Source: JANMCE01 sp031360915 (GTDB taxonomy: Bacteria > Actinomycetota > Acidimicrobiia > Acidimicrobiales > Ilumatobacteraceae). Taken from it: a stretch of DNA of 12,560 bases. Where the stretch lies: the NCBI GenBank assembly GCA_031360915.1, contig JANMCE010000068.1:1-12560 (forward strand), given 5' to 3'. The notes below the pieces were generated by a model. That model made no database searches. It saw only the letters and a list, made by a program, of their open reading frames with translations, and was not told the DNA's origin. Both the position numbers and the translations under genes were made by a program. Shown here piece by piece: positions 1 to 5,376 of this stretch. How positions within the stretch are numbered: position 1 is the first letter of the stretch; the number at the start of each line of letters is the position of its first letter.

Positions 1-1110
1 GAGGCGCTGGCGCAGACCGTCTGGTCCGAGCTTGGCGACACGATCGGCGACAACATCGTCGCTCGGGGTCTCGCTCGTCCATCAACACTGACCGCGGCCG
101 GTCTGGAACCTGCCGCCTTCCAAAGGCCTGTTCCACCGACCGATCGCATTGCGGTCGTGATCGCCACGCGGAACCGCACCGATATCTTGCAGCGCTGCTT
201 GTCGACGATTGCGGCGCAGACGGTTTGCCCGGCCAGCATCATCGTGGTCGACAATGCACCCAGTGACGACAGAACCCAGGAGCTCCTGACCGGCGCGTAC
301 GGGCAAGACCATGGCATTACCTACGTACGTGAGAATCGTCCTGGTCTCGGCATCGCCCACAACGCGTCGCTTGCGTATCTCCGAGATGAGTTCGTCGCCT
401 TCACCGACGATGATGTGCTGGCCGATCCGGCGTGGTTAGCCAGCCTCCTGCAAGGTTTTCATTCCGGCCACGATGTCGTGTGCGTCACCGGCATAATCGT
501 GCCGGCCGAACTTGAGACCCGCGAGCAGCTCTGGACCGAGGACGGTCTCGGTTTCACCAAGGGATACGAACCTCGGCTGTTCGACATGGCCGATCATCGC
601 CACGAAAGCCCCCTCTACCCATACGCAGCCGGAGTTCTCGGGTCCGGCGCCAACATGGCGTTTCGCACCTCCTACCTGCGCGAAGTCGGTGGCTTTGATA
701 GCTGTCTGGGCACCGGTTCGATGGCGAGAGGCGGCGACGACCTTGCTGCTTTCCACGAAGTCATCATGCACGGTCACCAGCTCGCCTACGCGCCGTCGGC
801 CATCATCCGTCACTTCCACAACAAGACCTACGACTCCGTCAAACGACAGATGTCCGGCTACGGCGTCGGCCTCACGGCCTACCTGACCAGTGCCGTCGTG
901 CATCGCCCAACGTCGTTGTTCACTATCGCCAGACGTGCCGTTGGTGGCGTGGCCCACATGGTCGGCCCGTCATCGGCCAAGGTGCAGAACATGCCCACGG
1001 ACTATCCCAGTGAACTGGTGTGGGCCGAGCGTCGCGGCATGCTCCTCGGCCCCATTGCGTATGCACGCACCCGCTGGGAACGCAGAGGCTGGACCACACC
1101 GCTCGGTTAG
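1..1110 (+). CDS. Glycosyltransferase family 2, 5' end missing
   Basis: Transfers a sugar from a nucleotide donor, probably at the cytoplasmic face during surface glycan synthesis; donor and acceptor are unknown. The frame is open from base 1, so the true start lies left of the window; the internal GTG at 157 falls inside the first Rossmann strand (visible residues 50-56, IAVVIAT) and cannot be the start. Of 369 visible residues, the GT-A fold begins near residue 50 with ATRNRTDILQRCL and VVDNAPSDD. The metal-binding acidic triplet is D136-D138 (FTDDDVLADP). Further on are GSGANMAFR and GGDDLAAFHEVI, the usual acceptor-side acidic region of GT2 enzymes. The first 49 visible residues are extra N-terminal sequence. 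The stop is TAG at 1108. No membrane segment is evident. The family is firm; the substrate cannot be read. Confidence 0.9.
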   Translation, partial: EALAQTVWSELGDTIGDNIVARGLARPSTLTAAGLEPAAFQRPVPPTDRIAVVIATRNRTDILQRCLSTIAAQTVCPASIIVVDNAPSDDRTQELLTGAYGQDHGITYVRENRPGLGIAHNASLAYLRDEFVAFTDDDVLADPAWLASLLQGFHSGHDVVCVTGIIVPAELETREQLWTEDGLGFTKGYEPRLFDMADHRHESPLYPYAAGVLGSGANMAFRTSYLREVGGFDSCLGTGSMARGGDDLAAFHEVIMHGHQLAYAPSAIIRHFHNKTYDSVKRQMSGYGVGLTAYLTSAVVHRPTSLFTIARRAVGGVAHMVGPSSAKVQNMPTDYPSELVWAERRGMLLGPIAYARTRWERRGWTTPLG

Positions 1111-1182
1111 GCCTTCCGGCTCTTAAAAGTGGGTCAAGAAGCGCCTACGCTTGAGGCGGCAACAATGCGGAATGCTCCAGGC

Positions 1183-1188
1183 GGAGGG
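1183..1188 (+). promoter_or_regulatory. Ribosome binding site for the secreted nucleoside hydrolase
   Basis: GGAGGG lies 7 bases before ATG 1196. It decides the start: the in-frame TTG at 1151 has no such site and would add 15 residues before an otherwise normal signal peptide. Confidence 0.75.
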
Positions 1189-1195
1189 CAAAAGC

Positions 1196-3733
1196 ATGGC
1201 GGAATCTCGGCGAATTTCTTCTTTTTGGCGTTCAATCATGGTGGTCATCTGGGGCGCGCCCCTGGCCGTACTCACGGCCATAGCTGGAGCATCCCCGGCT
1301 AGCGCAGCGGTGACGTCTCGCGGCCCGGCCGCCATCATTTCGTATGCGTCCACCAGTACCACGACGATCAGTTTGGCGACCCCCGCCGGCACGACCGCGG
1401 GTGACCTTGTTCTCGCGACCATCGGGATCGGCGCCACGGGAGCGACCATCCAGCCAACTATCACGCCCCCGGCCGGCTGGACGTTGGTAAATCGAACGAA
1501 CCACGCAACCAGTGATGGGCTCGCGGTGTACCGCCACGCCTTCACCACTGGCGAGAGCAGGTACACATTCACAACCAATGTGCCTGTCGGGGGCGTGGCA
1601 CTGCTCTCGTCGTGGGTGGGTGTCGATCTTGCGAACCCCATCGACGTTGTGGCCGGCCTCGACTCCGTTTCCACGACCGGAGCGGTTGTCGCACCGTCGG
1701 TCACTACGACCACGGCCAACACGGTGCTGGTTGCGAACTACTTCGGGTATCGCGGTGGCGCTGTCGGCACGACCTGGACCGCTCCGTCTGGCATGACCCG
1801 CGTCGGCACCGTGTCGAACGGCGGGAGTCGTTCGGGGAGCGTTCACTTCGGGAACCAAGCCGCAGCCGGCCCGACCGGAACGAGATTGGCGACAGCATCG
1901 ACCACACAGGACTTCGCCGATGGGATTCTGCTTGCGCTCCGTGCCGCCACATCGACAACCAACCCACCTCTGATTTCTGCCATTGCCGCGAGTGAGATCG
2001 CACCATCGGGTGCCACTATCAGATGGACGACCGACCAGGTCGCCGATACTCAGGTGGAGTACGGACCAACGACCACATATGGGTCGTTCACCGCCCTGAA
2101 TCCCTCCCTCGTCACCGCCCATTTCCAAGGACTCACGGGTCTGGTTGCATCAACCACCTACCACTATCGGGTGAAGAGCAGAAACGCTGGTGGGCAGCTC
2201 AGAACGTCGGCTGACCGAGCGTTTGCCACGACAGCCCCACCAGTCGGTCCGGTTCCCGTGATTGTGGATACCGATCTCTTCGGCGATGCCGACGATGTGG
2301 GAACGCTCGCCACCGCGTTCGGCTTGCAGCTGAAGGGCGAGGCTGAAGTCATAGCCATTGGGGTCAACACACCAAGTGACCGACCTGCGGTTGCCTCGGC
2401 CTCCTGGAAGTGTGCTGCGGCCGTCGCCCAGTGGTACGGGTTTGGGAACGTGCCGATCGGTACCGACTTGCCTAACGACGGCGCTGCCGTAAACACCGTC
2501 GACTTTGCCACGCCGTGTGCTGCGAAAGCGTTGAGCCCGCCGGCCACTCCGGTAAGCGCTGTCACCGTCTTTCGACAAGCGCTGGTGAGCCGACCGAACG
2601 GCAGCGTCGTGATAGTTGAGGCGGGGTACCAGGAGAATCTCGCGGCGCTGCTGGCCTCCCCTGCAGATGGCATCAGCGCGCTCACAGGCAGCGCGTTGGT
2701 GGCTCAGAAAGTCAAGACGCTCGTGGTGATGGGAGGTGGCTATCCGTCTCGTGCTGGCGACAACAACTTCTCGGGCAATGTTGCAGCTGCGCAAACGGTG
2801 GCGTCCACCTGGCCGACCAAAATTGTGTACTCCGGGTTTGAGATTGGCGACATAGTCTTCACCGGGCAAACCATCTCGGCTACCCATCCGGCGACATCGC
2901 CGGTACGAGCGGCCTACGAGGCGTTCGCCGGACCCAACAACTATATCCCCAGCTACGACCTCACCGCCATGTACCACGCCATTCGACCGACGGACAACAA
3001 GCTCGTACAGGTGGGGCCAGGCACGAACAGCATTACGGTGCCCAGTGGTGCAAACACGTTCGAACTGGGTGCCGGCAATCAGTTCTATCTCACGACGCCG
3101 AACGCGTCTGCCGTCGCCGCAGCCATTGAAGCCCTGCTCGGCACCTTGCCAGCCTCAAACGGCCCGAACGACTCCTTCACCGGCAACTCCATCGATCAGG
3201 CACAGTGGATCCCCTTGCTCAACGGCTCCACGATTGCGGCTGCCAATCAGGAGTTGCAGATCAGCCACCCGGCCGGCGGGTGGACCAGTGCCTTGCTCAG
3301 AAGCGCCTATCCGTTCAATCAGGTGGGACGTTCAGTGCAGCTACAGGTGCTTCGCCCCGCGAACGATGGTGCCGGGGGAGCCACGTTCGGCGAGACCACC
3401 GTGCGGTTGCGAGTAGATGCCACCCACGAGGTCCAATTCTTCATTGCTGGCGCGGCTCTCACGGCATGGGTCAACACTGGCGCCGGACTGACCAATCTCA
3501 CCCCTTCCTACCCGGCATACAGCGCAAACGCCATGCAGTGGCTGCGCTTTCGCGAATCTGCCGGCACCTTCTACTGGGAGTACGCCAGCGGCGCGACGAC
3601 CCCGGGTCCGTGGACGACATTCTTCTCGCAACCGAATCCGATCCCGCTTGCCTCCGTTAGGCTCGAACTCGATGTCGGTTCGAACACTGCAGCGACCGAC
3701 ACGGCTCGCTTCGACAACATCACCACAGTCTGA
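1196..3733 (+). CDS. Secreted multidomain nucleoside hydrolase-like protein
   Basis: An 845-residue exported protein. Residues 1-37 form a signal peptide: basic start (ESRRISSFWRS), hydrophobic core and an ASA/AVT cleavage site. Residues 38-255 are a Thr/Ser/Gly-rich beta domain. Residues about 262-345 look like an Fn3 module (IRWTTDQVADTQVEYG, then TTYHYRVKS). Residues about 352-655 match the inosine-uridine nucleoside hydrolase fold: the calcium-binding start DTDLFGDADD at 358-367, MGGGYP at 512-517, NNFSGNVAAA at 523-532, and D588 in YDLTAMYHA, the place of the family's late metal-binding Asp. Residues about 656-845 resemble a concanavalin-A-like/DUF1349-type module. Known relatives cleave the N-glycosidic bond of ribonucleosides; the true substrate here is unproven. 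The extra modules suggest attachment to a surface or polymer. It follows the glycosyltransferase after 85 bases; co-transcription is possible. Confidence 0.82.
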   Translation: MAESRRISSFWRSIMVVIWGAPLAVLTAIAGASPASAAVTSRGPAAIISYASTSTTTISLATPAGTTAGDLVLATIGIGATGATIQPTITPPAGWTLVNRTNHATSDGLAVYRHAFTTGESRYTFTTNVPVGGVALLSSWVGVDLANPIDVVAGLDSVSTTGAVVAPSVTTTTANTVLVANYFGYRGGAVGTTWTAPSGMTRVGTVSNGGSRSGSVHFGNQAAAGPTGTRLATASTTQDFADGILLALRAATSTTNPPLISAIAASEIAPSGATIRWTTDQVADTQVEYGPTTTYGSFTALNPSLVTAHFQGLTGLVASTTYHYRVKSRNAGGQLRTSADRAFATTAPPVGPVPVIVDTDLFGDADDVGTLATAFGLQLKGEAEVIAIGVNTPSDRPAVASASWKCAAAVAQWYGFGNVPIGTDLPNDGAAVNTVDFATPCAAKALSPPATPVSAVTVFRQALVSRPNGSVVIVEAGYQENLAALLASPADGISALTGSALVAQKVKTLVVMGGGYPSRAGDNNFSGNVAAAQTVASTWPTKIVYSGFEIGDIVFTGQTISATHPATSPVRAAYEAFAGPNNYIPSYDLTAMYHAIRPTDNKLVQVGPGTNSITVPSGANTFELGAGNQFYLTTPNASAVAAAIEALLGTLPASNGPNDSFTGNSIDQAQWIPLLNGSTIAAANQELQISHPAGGWTSALLRSAYPFNQVGRSVQLQVLRPANDGAGGATFGETTVRLRVDATHEVQFFIAGAALTAWVNTGAGLTNLTPSYPAYSANAMQWLRFRESAGTFYWEYASGATTPGPWTTFFSQPNPIPLASVRLELDVGSNTAATDTARFDNITTV

Positions 3734-3781
3734 CGAGTCTTGTCGTCTCGGCCGGGGTCGGTACAGCTGAATGGATAATCA

Positions 3782-3815
3782 GGTGAGTGTGGGGTCATTC
3801 ACTCTTTGGTTTCTG
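3782..3815 (+). terminator. Possible factor-independent terminator
   Basis: GTGAGTG at 3783-3789 can pair with CATTCAC at 3796-3802 (one G-U pair) around a TGGGGT loop. A pyrimidine-rich TCTTTGGTTTCTGT follows. It begins 49 bases after the stop of the nucleoside hydrolase gene. The stem is short and the T-tract interrupted, so the call is moderate to weak. Confidence 0.4.
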
Positions 3816-4079
3816 TCCGGGTTTTGTCAATTGACTTGCCAATAGAATGTTATCCATTTGGTTTCGGTCAGTTTGTTCCACCACCATCTGCTGCAAAGAA
3901 GGCATGTCCGAGCAGTCCCGGTCAGAGTCTGTTGCAAAGTTGGGCCTAACCTGGGCCCCTTTGATGCAAGAGACGCAGCACATTTGGCATGGTGAGAGCA
4001 ATCGAGCAGAAGCCACTCTATGCGCTGGGAATGACCGCCAATCGATGTGATGCGTCTCTCCACGTCGTGTCAGGTCCAT
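3795..4079 (-). CDS. Doubtful small ORF, 94 residues, with a strong ribosome binding site
   Basis: On the minus strand, ATG (at 4079) is preceded by AAGGAGG (plus-strand 4084-4090) at a spacing of 4 bases, which is the only coding signal. The product starts MDLTRRGETHHIDW and has no recognised domain, membrane segment or signal peptide, although it holds several Cys (PCQMCCVSC near residues 31-39). Third codon positions are only mildly GC-rich, unlike the real genes nearby. A second minus frame (4063-3827) is equally open, and two large stem-loops run through both. I consider it more likely non-coding or a remnant than a functional gene. Confidence 0.18.
   Translation of the reverse strand: MDLTRRGETHHIDWRSFPAHRVASARLLSPCQMCCVSCIKGAQVRPNFATDSDRDCSDMPSLQQMVVEQTDRNQMDNILLASQLTKPGQKPKSE
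3927..3974. repeat. Imperfect hairpin, about 17 base pairs
   Basis: The pairs are GTCT 3927-3930 with AGAC 3971-3974, TTG 3932-3934 with CAA 3967-3969, CAAAG 3935-3939 with CTTTG 3959-3963, and GGGCC 3942-3946 with GGCCC 3954-3958. Between them are one mismatch, a 2-base bulge and a 3-base bulge. No T-tract follows on either strand, so it is not an ordinary terminator. The left arm, TCTGTTGCAAAGTT, resembles the terminal repeat of IS6-family insertion sequences. Confidence 0.5.
3969..4059. repeat. Long inverted repeat, 15-base arms with one mismatch
   Basis: AGAGACGCAGCACAT (3969-3983) pairs with ATGTGATGCGTCTCT (4045-4059) at 14 of 15 positions. The stem continues inward with TTGGC 3984-3988 to GCCAA 4037-4041 (after a 3-base bulge) and GGT 3991-3993 to ACC 4034-4036. 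This gives about 22 pairs in a 91-base unit. It shares its outer bases 3969-3974 with the preceding hairpin, so the two full forms exclude each other. It could be a structured RNA or a miniature palindromic element. Confidence 0.6.
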
Positions 4080-4124
4080 TTGGCCTCCTTTTGGGCTGCA
4101 AGAAGGTTAAGAACGTCTCTGGCA

Positions 4125-4149
4125 TCGGTCTTTGTCTTCACAAGACCGA
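4125..4149. repeat. Hairpin with CTTC loop
   Basis: TCGGTCTT 4125-4132 plus GT 4134-4135 pair with ACAAGACCGA 4140-4149, leaving one bulged T (4133) and a four-base CTTC loop. Ten pairs over 25 bases make this one of the tightest folds in the gap. No T-run follows. Confidence 0.5.
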
Positions 4150-4220
4150 GGTGGTCACCATTATTTAGCAAGTGCCCGTCGTCACAGTTCGGACCTCCTT
4201 GCAGCGCTGAGCGCATTCGG

Positions 4221-4235
4221 ACGGTCACGGACCGT
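4221..4235. repeat. Short perfect inverted repeat
   Basis: ACGGTC 4221-4226 and GACCGT 4230-4235 form six pairs around a three-base loop. It is short enough to be a chance match but sits in the row of hairpins within the gap. Confidence 0.3.
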
Positions 4236-4271
4236 TGAGAGAGCCTGCATTTGCTGACAGAAAGTTCGGCG

Positions 4272-4310
4272 AAAAAAGCAAGATCTCTAGGTCGAGTGGC
4301 CTAGAGATTT
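4272..4310 (-). terminator. Terminator-like hairpin on the minus strand
   Basis: ATCTCTAGG 4283-4291 and CCTAGAGAT 4300-4308 are perfect complements (9 pairs, 8-base loop), extendable by one G-U and one A-T pair. Read on the minus strand, the stem is followed after a few bases by six T residues (the A-run at 4272-4277). No known minus-strand gene lies to its right before the divergent operon, so what it would terminate is unknown. It may equally be part of a plus-strand leader fold. Confidence 0.45.
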
Positions 4311-4312
4311 CC

Positions 4313-4350
4313 GTCAAGGAGGCGAAATCGGCGCCTCGGCGGTCCTTGAC
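4313..4350. repeat. Nested stem-loop
   Basis: GTCAAGGA 4313-4320 pairs with TCCTTGAC 4343-4350. Nested inside, GAGGCG 4319-4324 pairs with CGCCTC 4332-4337 around AAATCGG. CTCGGC 4335-4340 can instead pair with GCCGAG 4355-4360, so alternative folds exist. Confidence 0.4.
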
Positions 4351-4400
4351 AAAGGCCGAGCCTCTCCGGTTAAGTCTGCCTTGTTCGTTCATCGGCACCG

Positions 4401-4440
4401 GCCGTTTGACGAAGCTCAACCGCTTCGGTCAAGGCACGGC
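4401..4440. repeat. Imperfect hairpin, 14 base pairs
   Basis: GCCGT 4401-4405, TTGAC 4406-4410 and GAAG 4411-4414 pair with ACGGC 4436-4440, GTCAA 4428-4432 and CTTC 4423-4426. There is a 1-base and a 3-base bulge on the right arm and an 8-base loop. It lies 124 bases before the operon's first start codon, so it may be in the leader. Confidence 0.45.
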
Positions 4441-4477
4441 AAGGTTCTTTGAAGGGGATGGGTTGTACGGAGCATAC

Positions 4478-4494
4478 CGTGACATTTCGTCACG
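4478..4494. promoter_or_regulatory. Palindrome CGTGAC-N5-GTCACG, possible operator or leader hairpin
   Basis: CGTGAC 4478-4483 and GTCACG 4489-4494 are perfect arms around ATTTC, 70 bases before ATG 4565. The form recalls the GTGA...TCAC half-sites of the CRP/FNR family, but the spacing between half-sites is 7 rather than 6, so I do not assign it to that family. It could bind a dimeric repressor or fold in RNA. Confidence 0.35.
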
Positions 4495-4564
4495 AATGCT
4501 TCGAACGAAATATGTACGTGATGGCTCGTGCTACTGGACTTAACTGGCAGATTGGTAGAAAACA

Positions 4565-5374
4565 ATGACCACGATCAGCGTTATCATTCCCGCAAAGAAT
4601 GAGGAGAAGAACATTGCGAATGTTCTGCGCGAACTTCCCTCCACGGTGACGGAGGTGGTGCTTGTCGATGGTTCATCTACAGACAAGACCATCGAAGTGG
4701 CGGTGCACACGCGGCCCGACATCGTGGTGGTGCAGGAGCGTCGACCCGGGAAGGGTTCGGCACTGCGCGCCGGGTTCAACGCCGCAACAAGCGACATCAT
4801 CGTGATGATCGACGCCGACGGCAGCATGATCGCCGACGAGATCGCCCGCTTCGTGTCCATGCTTGAAGCCGGATTCGAGTTCGTGAAGGGCTCACGCTTC
4901 ATGACGGGCGGTTCCAGTGAAGACATCACCATTATCCGCAGCGCTGGCCATCGGGTGATTCTTCGGAGTGCCAACACCCTTTTCGGCACCCATTTCACCG
5001 ACCTCTGCTACGGCTACTGCGCCTTCTGGCGCGAGCATCTCGACGTGCTCGCCCTTGATGCCGAAGGTTTCGAAATCGAGACCCAGCTCGTCCTGCGTGC
5101 GGTGCGCACCGGCCTCAAGGTCACCGAAGTGCCAAGCACGGAACGTCAACGCACCACTGGTGTCTCCAATCTGCGTACCTTTCGCGACGGTGTTCGTGTT
5201 ATGCGAACCATGGCCAGTGAGCGAGCCCGCCCGGGACTGGTGGCCCCTCGCCAGCCTTCAGCGCCGGCCGGCAATCCAGCGCTCGTCATCGATCTTCCTC
5301 GTCGCAACGGTCGCGAAAGTGCACTCGCTGCTACCGCTGCCGGAGGACGCAACGGGCATCCAGAGTCGCACTGA
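4565..5374 (+). CDS. Glycosyltransferase family 2, polyprenol-phosphate sugar transferase-like
   Basis: A 269-residue cytoplasmic GT-A enzyme. The GT2 core runs from residue 3 (ISVIIPAKNEEKNI) through VDGSSTDKT (34-42) and RRPGKGSALRAGF (59-71) to the metal-binding DADGS (83-87). LDAEGFEIETQLVLRA (164-179) and ERQRTTGVSNLRTFRDG (193-209) follow the pattern of dolichol-phosphate mannose synthase-like enzymes, which load a sugar onto a lipid phosphate. No C-terminal membrane domain is present; residues about 222-269 are a Pro/Ala/Gly/Arg-rich, probably disordered tail. The ATG has only a poor ribosome binding site. It is the first gene of the four-gene unit and likely makes a lipid-linked sugar for the flippase downstream. 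Lipid carrier and sugar are inferred. Confidence 0.88.
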   Translation: MTTISVIIPAKNEEKNIANVLRELPSTVTEVVLVDGSSTDKTIEVAVHTRPDIVVVQERRPGKGSALRAGFNAATSDIIVMIDADGSMIADEIARFVSMLEAGFEFVKGSRFMTGGSSEDITIIRSAGHRVILRSANTLFGTHFTDLCYGYCAFWREHLDVLALDAEGFEIETQLVLRAVRTGLKVTEVPSTERQRTTGVSNLRTFRDGVRVMRTMASERARPGLVAPRQPSAPAGNPALVIDLPRRNGRESALAATAAGGRNGHPESH

Positions 5375-5376
5375 AA

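Larger units (their letters stand above)
3734..4564. other. 831-base AT-richer gap with many stem-loops
   Basis: No convincing gene is seen here. Sample 60-base lines run about 40-48% GC (for example 24 of 60 at 3841-3900), well below the flanking genes. By hand I find stem-loops at 3927-3974, 3969-4059, 4125-4149, 4221-4235, 4281-4310, 4313-4350, 4401-4440 and 4478-4494, plus the 10-base palindrome GTCAATTGAC at 3826-3835. The short open frames overlap these structures and each other and lack recognisable domains. I see no tRNA, rRNA, tmRNA, RNase P or SRP RNA signature. The gap must hold the promoter and leader of the operon starting at 4565. A TTGACA at 4346-4351 with TTAAGT 18 bases on is a weak promoter candidate. 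A decayed mobile element or a structured RNA are the alternatives. Confidence 0.6.

Noticed and set aside
157..1110. GTG at 157 as start of the first glycosyltransferase
   Set aside because: It lies inside the first strand of the GT-A fold and the frame stays open to base 1, so the gene is truncated by the window.
1134..1158. Small stem-loops between the first two genes (such as AAGCG-CCTA-CGCTT)
   Set aside because: Only five pairs, several competing alternatives and no T-tract; too weak to annotate.
1151..1195. TTG at 1151 as start of the secreted nucleoside hydrolase
   Set aside because: ATG 1196 has a GGAGGG site at 7 bases and begins a normal signal peptide.
1232..2128. 298-residue minus-strand ORF
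   Set aside because: Shadow of the secreted protein gene; low-complexity Arg/Gly-rich product.
3831..3859. TTGACT at 3831 as a promoter -35 box
   Set aside because: No acceptable -10 box at 16-18 bases.
3944..4375. Integron attC-like ends (GCCTAAC at 3944, GTTAAGT at 4369)
   Set aside because: The two cores are not complementary at the required spacing and no integrase or cassette structure is present.
4235..4543. 102-residue plus-strand ORF from TTG 4235
   Set aside because: Poor start, no ribosome binding site, no recognisable domain, and it runs through several hairpins.
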